The notes under the pieces: model-generated | Seen by the model: the letters and a program-made list of their open reading frames with translations, nothing else | What the model was told of the DNA's origin: nothing | Database searches by the model: none | Made by a program: the position numbers and the translations under genes | Origin: Ficedula albicollis | Taxonomy: Eukaryota; Chordata; Aves; Passeriformes; Muscicapidae | Length of the DNA stretch: 64,000 nucleotides | Reading direction: 5' to 3' | Assembly: GCF_000247815.1 (NCBI RefSeq) | Contig: NC_021674.1 | Span: 77,149,343 to 77,213,342, forward strand | Shown: positions 30,221 through 45,680 of the stretch, piece by piece | Layout: each line of letters opens with the position of its first letter | Numbering within the stretch: the stretch's first letter is position 1

Positions 30221-33067
30221 GGTAGTTTTTCTTGGCATTCCCGTAAAAGATCTTCTTTGACCACCAGTTCCTGGAATCTACTTTTACATCTTTTATTCAT
30301 TGCTCTCTTCCCTTTTTCTCTAGGTAAGAGAGAGACTTTTCCATATCTTTATAATGGAAGTCATTGCTGGTCCTTGTGTAAGCATTAAAAGCATTGTCCT
30401 GGAACTGACATGTAGAAATGACTGTTTATTGTATCAATCATTAATCATTAATCTTCCCTCTTTTTTTCTTCCTTTCATCTGCTAAGGCTTTTATTATCTT
30501 AAGGACATGAATTCTTTAAGACATGGTCTGTCTTTTCCTTTTGTATGTGTACAGTGCCTGTCAGAATCAAATGAGTTGTATAAAAGTAAACCATAAAAAT
30601 AGAAATAGCAAAATATGGCCTTGAATTAATGGCTAAACAAAGCACATTTTCCTTCTAAAAGAACAGAAAGGGAATCTTCACTGTCAGCAGGGAGTGAGAA
30701 CACACAATTTGACACAGAACCCTGCTTCCCTTTCGCACAGTCACGAATATAGACATAGAAAAAGGAGGGAGAATGAAAAAATTTGCTCAAGATTATGCGA
30801 TAATGTCACTATCTACAGCAATTCACCTGCAGAGATATCTTAAATTTTCATTTTATGGACACTGAATAAATAAGCACTTGAACAATATTCTTATGACTCC
30901 AAAGCCTAAGGCTCTACAGGAGAACTGAGTGTAAAGGAAGAGCAAATGCTGTAGTGATTTGGTGAGTCTTACCCTCTTCATCTGAACAAACTGAAAAACT
31001 CTAAATGCAAGTCAAAGCCTATATATAAAATATTTAAAGTCATTTTTGTTTGCTGCACTCTTAATTTGAAAATGGAGGCATTGCAGCATTGTGGAAAAGG
31101 ACCTGATTTTTTTCAATAAACCCATAATACTGAAAAAACCCTATAATATTAAAATTTGTCTATTAGCTCTGCATTGCATAAGAAATTCAGCTTGTTTAGC
31201 AGACAGTTTCAGTTGAGTTCATGGATATACATGCTAATGCTGAGTTGGCACTGAAAAAAGTGTGAGTTGTGTGAGGTGTTAATTTGAGAATTCCAGGTAG
31301 ATGCAGTGCTTGCCCTTGCTCACTTTAGCTGGTTGACATCCCTCCACCAAGGGTTGCTGTGTGGGAGCAGAATAACTCCAACTCCAATTTGTGCTCCCTG
31401 TCCTGATATGCTATGGTGTTAGGCTTGGTGCTTGCATGAGTAGGAAAAAAAGCACCCAAAGATTAAGGTTTATAAATTCCTGTTGAGGATGGATACTTCA
31501 TTCCCCAGGAAGAGTTTCCCTTTTTCCAACAGGAAAAGCTAAGATGTCTATGAAGAAAAGGTGTAGGGAAACCCTCTCACATATACATCCATGAAAATGC
31601 ACATTTATGTAACTTGCCAATTCGCTTGTGAAAGATCTGAGTGTGAAAATAAGGACTATGTAATACAAAGACGTGTGTTTTGTGTGTTCACACAACACAA
31701 AACAGTTCATAAACCAGACCCAGTACTGTAAGTATGATACTATTTTCATAGGGCTTTTTTGCTTTAAAGAAAGACGAGGCTTATCATGGGCTTTAATAAC
31801 TGTTCATCTGGTACTCCTAGAACCACTTCAACACCAGAGTCAGCAACAAAATTACCAGTTAGTTTTCAGATAAGAACACATCTAAAGGAAATGACTATGA
31901 TATGTGTGTGTGTTTGTGCTTATCACTGATGTAAACATGATAAATGGTCCTGTAAACTCCTGCCTTGAAACACGTAGTTATTGATGCAAATGCTTCAAGC
32001 CAAGAAAATTGATTTATAAAATGACTGATAGGTATCCTTGTTTCTTTCAATTAACTAATCCTGGAGAATAATAAAATCAATTTTGTCAGAATAAGAATAT
32101 TTTTTCCATAACATAATATCTGTGGATTGGTTGGGATTTAAGCGATTTTACCTATATTTCTCTTGATGACTCATTTTATATATATATGTAAATAGCATTT
32201 TCTTGTCACTTTAAAAAATTGAAATACCTGTTAGCAAACAATGCTGACTGGTAGCATTCTCTCATGAAGTATAAAATTTATAAGCTAGACCACAATCATG
32301 AAATAATGAGATTTTTTGTGTATTCTGGCTGCAAATCAGAATAAGCATTGAATTAGCAATCAGAAGAAAAGAACAAGAAGAAGGCATATTAGTTTTTTGG
32401 ACTAAACATGGGAATTCAATTCCTCACCATGGAAGGTATTTGTTTTGATTTATCTATTTTTTTTAGCAGAATTGTTTGAAATCTTAAGATAATTAGACAA
32501 AAACAATGCATATGTTTTTATAAGCAACAAAATTAACTGTGTCATCATTTTCATGATTGCATGCAATTCTTTAGGAATTAAAACAAATTGTCCTCTCAAT
32601 TTCTTTCCTGTCTTTTGAAAGAATAGGGCCATTAGCTTTCTGGGGCTCTGATTATCGAGAAATGTTTGTGTTGGCAAGACTTATATCTAAGACAACACAA
32701 CCACAACTTTGTATCTCCTTGCTAAACTTCTTTTTACTCAATTCCATAGCCAATGGACAAAATTACTGAAAAGGTATTTTGTGTCCATGCAAAGAATTGA
32801 GAAATAATTTTAATAGTCTTACTTTAGAGCAGCCAGAAGGACACCAATGACTTCATAAATTGCTTTGCTATTAATGATAATTTTTTGAACTCACATTCTT
32901 TCCTCTCCCATATTTATTATTTTCTACCCTGATTATGTCTTATGTTCTAGGCCAGGTTTATCCACATTAAAGGATATAGTGAAGAAGAATTCTTTCCAAG
33001 GTTGATATGGCTTCTTGCAGCCACCAGGATAACATAAAAATAATTGTGCTGATTAGAAATGCTTTTT

Positions 33068-33082
33068 GTTGTTGTTGTTGTT
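33068..33082. repeat. (GTT)5 microsatellite
   Basis: Five GTT units followed by an imperfect (ATC)(ATT) stretch. Simple repeat only. Confidence 0.8.
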
Positions 33083-34053
33083 ATCATCATTATTGAATTG
33101 TTTGCGCAAGATGAGTATACTAATCATTTTTGAAGGCAGACATTCTCTCTTCTAAACAAAGTCATTCTTTCAATTATTACTGTATAAATAGTATATACTT
33201 ATATCTTCTCCTAAATCTTCTCCAGTTGCTAAAGAGCACTGATTGGGCACTGCCATGTGTTTGGAGAGATGAAATATATTACAAATTTGAGCTAGATTCA
33301 TGCATACATCATGTACTTTGCCACAGTTCATAAGCATGACTCATGCTATGTGCTATGCACAATCTCTTTGAGACACTTCTTAACAAACAAATATATTTCA
33401 CAAAGACTAAGGATTTACAGGCAGGAGTATTATCTTTTGTTTAACAAATAGGTGTGATAGAGACACGAAGGTGAGTTTGGGAACATGATTTCTTCATGGG
33501 ATCCCCCATAAGGTGTATTCAATCTGTGATATTGGTTGCATATCCTTAGGGTTGGCATTTCACTGAAAGAGGAAATAAAGGAATGAAGTAAAATCACTAA
33601 ACATATTTCATTTTTAGGAGCATTTCTACCTATTTCTACTAAAATATGACTAGCTTCAGTCTCCAGGATGGTTTGGGGCAGGTACATGCTCTGTTTTAGA
33701 GCATGAAGATATTTAGTCAATATTATTTTTATGTGTGGGAGAAACAAGAAAGTAAAACAGGATCCATTTCTGCATGTTTTAAAAATATTTGTCCTCATTA
33801 TGAAAGAAGGCTTTCTCAGTTAGGGTCATTATTTTTTGTTATAAATGATTCAATTAACATTAATGAACATTTTGCACAGTTGTTCCCAGTGAAATGTGTA
33901 GCCACACTTTAAAGGATGCTCAGCTCAGTAAGAAAAATGAGAAAAGAAAGAGAAGTGTATTTATTGCAGTTGAAAGGATCATGACTGAGTCTACTAAACC
34001 AAATTATATATACTAATCTGGTCATTCTTACACTGAGGTTTAAAAGCAAAGCA

Positions 34054-34078
34054 CAGATATCTTAAAGAAAGATATCTG
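34054..34078. repeat. Perfect short inverted repeat
   Basis: Arms cagatatctt (34054-34063) and aagatatctg (34069-34078) are exact reverse complements around a 5-nt loop. Function unknown; the AT-rich arms make a chance origin likely. Confidence 0.6.
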
Positions 34079-37000
34079 AATCTGACCTTTGACCAGGGAT
34101 CTGTAAGGCCTACACTGATAGTCTGAAAGTACAGAAAAAGTCCTTATATTTAGGGCAGGCTCATTATCAATGAAACATTGCAAAATATTTGCTACCGTAT
34201 CCTAAAAATATGAGTCTGTCTCTGGTTGTGAGCAGAATGCCAATGTGCCTGGATGTGCCTGGATGTCTCAGTACCAGTATATTCAGTAGATGTGTTACAA
34301 AAGTGATTCCCAGAAGAAATGATTGATGCCTTTTGTACTACAGGTAGAAAATGGTCCAATATTGGAGGCACAGATGATTTAAAGCCAGAATAGACAGCTC
34401 AGTATTAGTCATAAATTTATTTTTCAATATTCAGGCCAATGTATTAGCAAACAACAAAATGTGGCTCGCACACCTATAAGAACAGTTTTAATGAAGAATT
34501 TTATTCAAGCTTATTTTGTTACTGTTTTCTTGGTAGTGTGAACTGTGAATTAAGTTGAATACAAAAGATTTTCACTGCACTGAATTACCTGTTTCACCTT
34601 GAAAAGCCACATGAAATGAAGCTCTTAAAGCCTTTTGAAAATGACCTTTTTCCTCAGCAATGATTTATCTTTCCCCTCGAAAATCCCTTTTACAAAAGGG
34701 AGTATGATTAAAGGAAGCCAAGCAGCACAAACACTCGGTGAAGATCCTGCTTATCTGGAACTCACTTGACAATGTATGTTTTGGGGGTCGGGAATGCTGC
34801 AGGTTCAAGGGATAATTCTGCCTTTCAAGCACTTCAATTTATTTCATGCCTGAGCACTGTCATTGTATGCAGACAAGATGAAACGCATCGTTGTGTAAAG
34901 AAATTGAAATGAAATCCTACTTGACCCAGCAGGATGGGGCATTATGTTTGACTCAGTAGTGATTCCTGGAATAATATCTAATTCCAGGAGGAAAATTTCT
35001 TGATATGGCCACCTGCTGTGAGTGTCTTTGTCCAGGGATCACAAGTTGTTCTGGGTGACTGGGCTCAGGACATGCCTAGAAGAAAGCAGCCAGCCTCCTG
35101 CTGGCATTTAGATCTCTTCATTTTCTCTGTGCTGCCATTCAGTGGGAATGAGTGAATGAAGAGTGCGAACAGCTGAAGCACTTCCACAGGAAGACACATG
35201 CTCCAGCAGAAATGAGAGCTAAAACCCATTTGACCCACGTTTCTCATGCAGCTTTCTTGAGGAGAGGAGAAATCTAAAATTAAGAGTCATTGCTTTTTTA
35301 CCTTGAAGGGCAAATTTAAATTTTTATTTTTTTTTTCCACACAGGCCAGTCACTGGGATGTCATTTCCCATTCAGTCCCTGTGAAGTGCTTACTTTGAAA
35401 AGGCTACATACCACCAGATTAAATAAAATGGGAGCACTCCATGTCTCACAAGAGGGAATCGAGCAGACGGCTTTATTACTTCTGTCAGAGAACAAAGGTT
35501 TTCCCAGCATGCAGGGGATTATTAGGCCAGCAGCAAATAAACGGAATGCACAGTGTCAAAACTTCAAATATGACTAACAGAAATGGGGGGGGTGAGAATC
35601 CATAATTGATTTGTCTGCTGCTACAGTATGAAGAATGAGATTATTCAGGTGATACCACCTTGCTACCTTCACTGTTAGGGTAGAATCCAATTTCGGTGAA
35701 AAATTACATAGTTGCTACTAATACAATTACCACAGAAATTGATAATTAACTCCTCCCTCAGACAGTCCATCTGTATAATATCAAAATATATTTATATACT
35801 TTAGAAATGAAATTCATTCAAGATAGGGGAAAATACCAGCCTTTTCCTCCCTTCACTATTCCTTTAAGATATTTTATATGTTCATTAGAAGACCCAGCAT
35901 TAATTTTTTTAATTGACTAAATGATTCTTTCTTGTGAATACGTTAATGCAGGTAGTCTGGTCCTTTCCCCTTCTATTTATTTTCTCCCTTTTAATAAGTT
36001 TTTAACAGGAAAATCCTGCTCTTGTTCTCCTTCTTTTACCAATTTCTCTACCTTAGATGTTATTACATTTGCCAACTGGCGTGGAGGTCAAGGAACTTTC
36101 ATACATTCCTTTAGTTTGAGATGCCATTTTTTCTGCATTGGCAGCTTTATACAGTGCAGCTGAGAGGACTGATTGCACAAATACTATCTATGCAATGGCA
36201 TGAGTGAGTTTCTGAATATCATGAACGCTGTAGAAGGTCATCTCTTGTGAAGAACAGGCTGTAATTGTAAGCTCTATGATAAACTGGTTAAGAACAACAA
36301 AGTTGTGGAGAATGCTCTGACTGGCAGCATCCAATCTTTTATAGTGAGGTAAAAGCAGCTCATGGTTAAAAAAAACCCCAGCATTTTTAATTAAAAGCTA
36401 GAGGGAGAAAAAACACCTGTGCCTAGTATTTATTTTATTTTTTTCATAGTTCTGCTTTATGTTGCATCCTTACAGCAAAACTATTGTTAGTATCCCAACC
36501 TAAACTGAGGCCTGAATTTACCCTTACACTGCACTTAGGAACCAACAAAAAATTGCCGCACTCTATTACTCAACTTCTGTGTACCTCCCTTGCCCTATGC
36601 TACACTAGTTCATGTTTTCAGGCTTTGTACTGAAGCATGAGAAGCTAAGTACCAAAAATGTAATAAGAGACAGGCCAGGCTTAAAATAATTATTTTGTAA
36701 AATGCCAAGAACAGTTTAAGTCATGAATGCCTTAGGCCATGAAGAAATCCTAGTGCCCATAATGAAAATAATTTGTCAGACTAAGACGTGTCAATTTTCA
36801 TTAAAGTAAAGGAGCCTCAATCACAGGCACAACATCCAGCAGTTAAGACCAAATTCTGTTCTTTTTCAGATCAATAGGATTTTTGTCACCAAATTGCAGA
36901 GCAGAAGCAACCAAACCCTTCAAGTAGTACTTTTAGTGCCATTTTCCTGAGTATTATGGCACAGTTTGGCACTGGTAATGAATTGTGTATCGACTACGTG

Positions 37001-40000
37001 GTCCTGCAATTAATTATCAGAACAATTAGGTAAGCTAGGTTACAACCCTGATTCAAAGCCAAGCTTTAGCATGTTACTAAAATATGACCAGTCATAACAA
37101 GAGGCATTTCTTATAACATAAGTCAAAAGTTAATATTCGACCTATCAGAATCCAAATGACACCAAGTATGTGGCACTGTGTTTTAATTTCCAGGGGAATA
37201 ATCCCAGGAAATTCTGATTTATCAAGTGAAAAAAACCAAACAGCTTTGTTTTTTAATCCAGCTGATACTTAATACACCGCATATTATTCCAGTGTTTTTT
37301 ATCTGATAAGATTTTACAGACAGGAAAGGAATAAAACAATTTATCAGTGTTAAACTGTCTGTTAAACAATGCATACGTATTATCACAGAATATAGAACAC
37401 TAATCAAACTACTGACCTTTTTATTTTTAGTACAAGCTTATGTCAAGATAGTTTATCTATCCTTATGGTCTTTGGTATCTAATACAACAATTAACATAAA
37501 CTGAGAATTTTACAATGGAAAGAAAATATGGTAAAATCTTTTTTGTAGTTGTATTTTTGTTACAATTTCATGCACCCATTTCTTTTGTCTGCCTAATTTT
37601 GGATGGTGTCCTAGTGTCAAAGGAATTTAACTACAAAAAGTAATTTTTGAGAAAAGTAAGGAATATATTTTAGTTCCATTCAGGTCTACTACTACATACA
37701 TTAAAACACCTTGAAGTAACTGATAATAGTAAAGAAGGCAGAAAAAAAATGCAGGTCTCTTATCAAGTTTGGAATTTCTATCCATTTTCTATTGGATAGA
37801 AGATTTAAAAAGCAGAGCCTAAAATGAGAGAAATTATATAAAAATAGGATATCATATCTAGCCAGGTGGATAAGAAAGAGAAACTGTTCCATGAACAGGA
37901 AAATCGAGGGAAGTCTGGGGACAAGTTGCAATTTCATGAATTATTTTTACTGTATGAACATGCAGGTAGGGAGAGCTAGCTCCTTCACTTCCAGCAATGA
38001 CAATAGACAATATCTAAGCAAGAATCAGAAACAGAAAAGCAATCAGAAGAGGAAGGAGATGGAGTGGGAAGTCCATTTTATATGGAAGCAAACAGTATGA
38101 AAGACCTGAGATTGCAGAAACAGACCCTACCTCCCACAAAAATGGACTAAAGCTTTGCTGTGGACCCTTCAGTAAATTATTTTTAAGTATTAAGTTCTAA
38201 TAGTAATGAGAAAGAGGAAGGGTATTATTCAGACAGATGCCATTGGCACGGGGAGATGGAGAATTCTTTCCTGTAAAAGCTGATTGAAGACTTCATATTC
38301 CTTAAGCAATAAGGGTGCCTGAATTTAAAATATTCAAAAGCCTAATTCACCTAAGCATTCAAAATTCAAGCACGAATTTAATCTGAGAGTTCAAAATTCC
38401 CTTGCAGGATAATGTTCTACCTGTTGTTAAAACCTGGTCCAGAGAAGTTTGAGAACACAGTTGTCCTTGGATATTCACTGACACTTATTGCCACTTAATA
38501 TGATCAGTCACCTAGTTTCTGGGGAGTGTGGGGGGGAATATTATGCCTTTAATTTTGGCTGTACATCTCTATGTATATTTTTGGCACTATAAGAAGATAA
38601 TTAATAAATACATCCCAGATCTTCCCAGGTGATTCAAATGCTTCAAATTACACAGTGTGACTCAGAAACCCCAGAGTGTTTCAGATTTGAATGATTCCAG
38701 GGCTTCAGAGATATGCCATGTGCTTTGAAGCAAGATTAAAAAAGAAATGCTTAAAGCACCAGGAAATTTGAAAGGCATTGCTGCAAAATTCAGCAGAAAT
38801 GCTCATCGACCTGCTTCAGTACGAGTGATGTCAGGTGCAGAGGTGCAGGTGGCAAAGAAAAAAGATTCTGTCAGTTCTGAGTATAGCTGAACAACTATAG
38901 CAATAAAAATCTCAACTGTGAAAGGAAGATGAACCCAGGGGACTTTTCCTCACAGCTTTGCTGGATGTTGCTGCTGCTATTCCCCATTTCCAGCTCAGTT
39001 GTGTGTCTGAGCGTGTATTCAAAATGTGTAAACACACATGTACTCAGGAGAAACATGTCAGGCCAACACACAGATCATCACAAGTAGAAGAACAAGGCCT
39101 TTACTGAAAGCCACATTAGACCAACAGCACTCACCTAAACATGAAGAAAACAAATGGGCCCAAACTCTTCCTTGGGTCTGATTGATCAGTCTTGAAGTTT
39201 GCAGGTTGGTACATTTGTACACACTCGCTCTAATGATTTCCAGACATGAGTCCCTCAGACCCCAGACCAGGCCTTAAGGCAACACCCACAACTCATGTCC
39301 AGACCCTAAGCCTGTTTTTAATCCAGCTCTGATCCTGAGCCTTTCATAGTTTTGATTTCCTTCTTTTCCAACTCAACAGCTAGTCCAGTGTAAACTCCAT
39401 TACCAGATCACCAAACACATACAGACTGCATCACACAGGAAATAGAGTTTAGCCAGAGAATAGGACAGAGTGCAACAATTGGATGCAGGTCTTGACTAGA
39501 GAATTACACTGAAACACAGCTTACACATGAGTGGTACATTTTGTCCTCCCTCCTCCCCATTTTCTTCCTCTTGTTCTTCATAGTAGAGCTTTTTGCTCTC
39601 TTTTTTTGCACATGTGAAAAAAACTTCCTAATACAATTAAGAAGTTTTGCATATCTCCAAAATCCCCTTAAAACACCCCATTGTAAGTTAATATTCTCAT
39701 GAGCTCTTTCATCATTTAACTTTTCCTTCTTGTAAACACGCTGCTCTGACTGAAACGGAGTTTCTGCTGGAGTGTTTCCCTCCACAGCCCAAAAATTTCA
39801 CTGGTTCAAGTGACTTTGAATTCCTCACCTTTGGTATTGTCTCCATCCTATTCTGCTTTTCATGAGCTAAATGTAAGTTCTTATACACAAGAGAGAAAAG
39901 CACCTTCCATACTGGTAGAACCACTCCAAGGGAACTGGCTATCTGGACTAAATTTGGCCTGTCAAATTTACTTTTTGTCAAGACAAAAATCTCTCCCATG

Positions 40001-41215
40001 GAGTTCAAATTTACCCACAGCTTTTACTTTTGCTTTTGTTGAACAGTCTTTCATGCCCTCTTCTTCAACAAAATAGGGCAAAACCCAAGTCCTGTGCTAC
40101 CTTCTTTCATATTGTCAGTTATTCCAAACAACAGTATTGGAATTTCAATATTGGAATTCAATCCCAAAAAATTGTTTTCTCTGAGGTACTCTCTTCCTCT
40201 CTTTTGTTTGTTTGATAGAAGTCAGTTTCATGTCGTTGACCTGCCTTTACATTCCACTTAAAAATCTAGTTTCATTTTTCTGATAGCATGACTTAAAGAC
40301 CTACCCCAAAGAAATCTGGATCAAAATTATAATATTTAATTTTTAAATGACTGAACTAAATAAACCTGCATCAAAATGTAGCATCTTAGCACTGCAGGAA
40401 GTTTTCTTCCACACATCATTTCCACTGAGGAATTATTTCTTGTCATATTCACTTTTTGAAAACTTCCCTGAATTTGCAAAGAAAGGGGAAGAAATTATTA
40501 TCAGGTTTAAATTTTGTTGGTGTTTATGCACTTTTAGTACCAGAAAATTATGGCAGGAGGGCTCTGGAAACTTGCAGTTTATAATTATCACCTGTCCCAT
40601 GTCCATCATTAGGTATTTACAGCTACTGTTGCCATGAGCAGCTAATGTACAGCAAAAAGATAGCAAATGTAACCTGAAAATGAGTGGAGTGAGTGTTTTT
40701 TAAGACGACTGTTCAGTAGGATTGCAATGAGAAGTAGTCCTTGAGAGTTTTACTATTCAAAGACCTACAATAATTGCCATCATTATCCTTAAAGTTTGAA
40801 ATGTCCAGTGTTTAAATTTTCTTGCTGTCTCTTTTCCTGAAATTTATCAAAAATTAAATTCCTTATCAGAGTTTGCTTATTCTTAAAATCTGCAGATGCA
40901 ATAAAACATGCAACAATATTTTGGTTTACCAGCACCAGAATTGATACGCTCCCTTGTATTTTTTATTATCTGATTTTATTTATTTTTTTAATTGCCTGCA
41001 AGACCTTAATGTTCCAAAATCCCACAAGAGCAAAATGAACAGAATTCATGGTGCATTCCAGTTGATTCAAATCCAGAAATAGTGTTTATAGTGTCAGTGT
41101 ATCTAAAAGCATTTTTCTTAAAGCATATTTTCAGTTTCTAAACAAGAAGTCACATCTTTACTTGGATGCATAAATCAAGCTTGTGCTGCAATATCCATAT
41201 ATATATATATAAAAA

Positions 41216-41218
<3 letters not shown>

Positions 41219-41252
<34 letters not shown>
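41219..41252. repeat. (AT)17 array, left flank of poly-G
   Basis: Seventeen AT units preceded by aaaaaaac and followed by gaatg, directly before the second poly-G run. The same pattern, aaac then (AT)n then gaatg, reappears right of the run. Confidence 0.9.
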
Positions 41253-41255
<3 letters not shown>

Positions 41256-41256
41256 T

Positions 41257-42083
<827 letters not shown>

Positions 42084-42086
42084 AAC

Positions 42087-42112
42087 ATATATATATATAT
42101 ATATATATATAT
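42087..42112. repeat. (AT)13 array, right flank of poly-G
   Basis: Thirteen AT units preceded by aaac and followed by gaatgcatctat. Probably a second rendering of the array at 41219-41252 rather than an independent locus. Confidence 0.85.
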
Positions 42113-45100
42113 GAATGCATCTATACTTGGTTCCTAGAATGACATTTTTGTAAAAGACAAGAACATTTCATGTTGCTTGGGTTGATATTTCATTCAGGTG
42201 TAAAAATGCTTTTATTGAAGATAAGGCTGATAATTAAAACATTTTTAACACTGCCTGAATCATGTCCATATAACATTGTCTGAGGAGACGGAAGGGGAAA
42301 AATATCTTCAGTCCATGAGAAAAGTAAAAAGGTTGCACAGCTTTATGCATAGAACTGAGAGTGAGATCGTTGTTGTGGATAAACCTGTAAGAAACTGTGG
42401 TATTACAGATATAATATATTCAGCATATTAAGCAGCATTCACACTTAACAAAGAATCTATGTTCATGCAAACTTTGAGAGGGTTCTTCAGGAGTTACAGT
42501 TTAAAAGTCTCAGTAGGTGTCTGTTCTCATGATGATGATTAGATTTTAATTAGCACAAGAGCAGTCCAACTCCCAAAGCCTCAATTACTTACCAGCTTGG
42601 TCACTGGATGCTATTCATATCAACAAGATATAACTGGTAATCTGAATATATGTTGAAACTAAAATGAACATTTTCAAAACCAATAAGTAATCATTCTTAT
42701 TTCTAGCACTCTCAGAGGATTTAGATATCATTTGCAAAATGTTGATTGGCACAGAAATCTCCAAACTACAACAAAAAACTCAAGATTCTTTGCATATGTT
42801 GCTGGCTCTGTCTTAATTTCCAAAGAGTTCACTGCTTACCTTTATAAATTGCAGTCTATATAACACAGATGCAGACTACAAAGCCTAGGCCCTAGAACAC
42901 AAAGACTAATTTTTGGTTATAGCATGCATGCAGCATCCTATTTCAGCAGATGTTTCCTATTTTTTCGCGTTTTTCGTTTAACCCCAACCAGCAACGAAGT
43001 ACCACATAGCTCCTTGCTCACTCCTCCACCACCAGAATTGGGAAGAGTCAGTAGAAATTAGAAAACCCATGGGCTGAGACAAAGACAGATTAATGGGTAA
43101 AGCAAAAGCTGCATACTCAAGGAAAGCAAAACAAGGAATTAATTCACCCCTTCCTATGGACGTGCACTGTTGGGCTGTCTCCAGGAAAGACAGGTTTCAT
43201 CACAAGTAATCTAGACTTGGGAATACAAACTCCAAAACTCCAAATCTCCCCTCTCTCTTTAGAGGTGGTGGAAAGACACAGGCACTCCTAGTGTGTAACT
43301 CATCATACAGCAGAAATTGTTTAGGCTAGAAAACACATAAGAATGTAATTTTCTGATTAAAATTGAGGTAAAATGAATTATAAAGAATATATTCCCAAGA
43401 TTAGTTTTGATTACCACATGAATATCAATTTTGTTAGTGTAATGGAAATTAACAGAATGTACGGACAGTGGCAACATGTGCACAAGATGTCATTTCCACA
43501 TCTTGGGATAATTTTAGAAACATCTAACTGCATCATTGCTTCTGGAGGACCAACTTTTACTTATCTGGAAAGAACTGGATTGGGATATAGAAGCATGCTT
43601 TAAAGATTTTTAAAAAATATAACTGAATTATTTTCAAGAATGGTTGTGTTCTAGGTCATATAAATGTGTTTTAGTGTTTCATCATCAGCTAAAAGAAGCT
43701 ATAGTTTCAGCAGTAATGGTCTCAGGTAAAAGCCTGAGGCACGTGGCTGGTTCTTGTTCGTAAGAGAAAAACACCTCTTTGATGAATCAATAAGTTATGT
43801 TCCCAAAAACAGTTTGTTGGAGGGTCTTTGGATTTCCTAGTATCTTACCATCCCAGTTCATTTTAATTTATCAGAATTACAGCTGTGAACATATGGTTTG
43901 TAATAACTGTCTGAAGTGTATATTTATATATATATCTGTGTATACATGTACAAATATAAATGTACATATATATGTGTGTGTGTGGAGCATTTATCAAATG
44001 CTAACTAATAATCCAAAGTAAGTTACCATTTAATGGGATGATAAGAATCACCTTTGATAGACTTAAAGATAGAGGTGAGAAATTTTTTTTTCCACATGAT
44101 GTGGATTGGGATTTTTCCATTTGATAGATAACAAGATATTTTAAAAGGAAAATGTATACAGTGTCATGTATGTGTGTGAATAACAGAGCTTAATTATCAA
44201 AATACTTCAGTTAAGAAGAAGGAAGCATCTATAATTGAAGAGTAATTCAGAGTTTGGAATAAAACTGTAAGACACAAAGAGATCATTCAATATTGATACA
44301 ATTAGAATTTTGGTGTATAATTCTATGCCGAACTAAAACTAAGTTTTAAATATAAATTAGGGATTTTTTAAGTGTTGTTTTTCTGTGAAGGAGATGACAG
44401 AAAAGGATCTTGGCTGAATATGAGTACGGATGAGAAAGAAAGCCCTGCATGTCAGGCAAGAAGCTGAATAGGAAAGGAATACCTGAAAATTTCTACTACA
44501 CAAACGCCAAACAGAAGTGCCACAGTAGAAGTTAAGGAACCTCATGCAGTGTAAGAAGAATTAAAGCTTCCCTGCAGCAAACGAGGGAATATTATTTCCA
44601 GAGTAGGCTATCTTTCCAGCAGGATATTAACTAATTGCCTCTGACAGAAAATTCACTACAATAGACACAAGAAACAAGGCTTGGGGAGTTTTAACATATT
44701 TTAAGGACAAAAGATGGCTAAGTTTTGAAAAAATAGGCTTGAAGCATTTCTTATTCCTACTTAAATTATATGGAAGGGCCTTTTTCAACTTGAAGATACC
44801 TAAAATGTTTTCAAAGTGAACTTATACCTTTCTAGAAGTTTTACAGTTGAGATTTAGATATATGTGTGTGCAAGTAGATGTGCATAGTGCATAAAGTATC
44901 TGTTAGCAGTTAAATGCCTACACAGGTATTCACTGATTCCCCCTCTGCAGCAGGAGCATACAAGAGGATGAAAAAGCTGGTGTGCTCAGAGTCAGAGACA
45001 TTGCTTATCAACTGCTGCTTTAGATGTAACAGACTTGATGTGAGGAAAATAATTTGTTGCAAATTAAAAGAGATCTCTGTCATTTGGAGCAGAAAGACAA

Positions 45101-45519
45101 ATACTAAAACACCTGCCTTCTCCATGCTTAACTTTTCTCCTTCACTGCAGACACCTCTACCTGCTCCTCCAGGTAAGTCAAGGGAGATCTGTATGGCCAG
45201 TACACAGCAGTTCCTCTTTGCTGTTCCTTCCTTCTTACTCTTTTCCCCTGCTCCAGCATGGGTCCTTCATATTCTGCAGGAAGTATTTTTTCCACCATGA
45301 AACCATGGAACATCTCCTCTTTGTTCCTTCATCTCTGACTTAGGTGTTCCCAGATGTTTGCCACTCTGGCTTTGTATGTTTATTGTTTGTTATTTGTTTT
45401 GATTTTGAGGGTTTAGGTGAGGATTTTTTTCTGTTCTGTTTCTCTTGAGACTTTTTTGACCTTCTGTCTCTGCCTTTCTGGCATTTTCTCTCTTTGTTAA
45501 ATATGTTTTGCCAGGGCTG
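42113..45519. other. Unique noncoding DNA
   Basis: No gene supported. A small CpG-bearing word (tcgcgtttttcg, 42965-42976) stands out in otherwise CpG-poor sequence. It also holds the compound microsatellite at 43919-43984. The small frames around 44914-45300 have no recognisable domain. Confidence 0.5.
43919..43984. repeat. Compound AT/GT microsatellite
   Basis: Alternating AT, short TGTA/TACA steps, then (TG)n. Repeat unit composition is mixed, as expected of an old dinucleotide tract. Confidence 0.8.
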
Positions 45520-45524
45520 TCACA

Positions 45525-45680
45525 TGTTTTGCTGATGGGTTCAGCTGTGACCAGCAGTGGATTAATTGTAGAACCAGCTCTGTCCAGCACAGGGTAGCCA
45601 AATCTTCTTGCAGAGGCCATTCAGACAGACCACCACTGCCACCAAAACTCACCACCTTGGTGAAATATGTACAGTCCACA
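45525..45680. mobile_element. Possible degraded transposon or LTR fragment
   Basis: The GC-richer stretch with gatgggttcagctgtgacc, then gaaccagctctgtccagcac and cagaggccattc, and later ccaccactgccaccaaaac, has the wording I associate with old avian retroelement copies, possibly an ERV-L-type LTR. I cannot place boundaries or a family with confidence and see no long terminal repeat pair or target-site duplication. Confidence 0.3.

Larger units (their letters stand above)
30221..41202. other. Unique noncoding DNA
   Basis: About 11 kb without a supportable gene. It contains a short (GTT)n tract, a 10-bp-stem inverted repeat at 34054-34078, a CNE-like block at 34600-34930, and a GC-richer patch at 39040-39330 that may be an old LTR fragment on the minus strand. 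The many short reading frames resemble no known protein. Confidence 0.5.
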
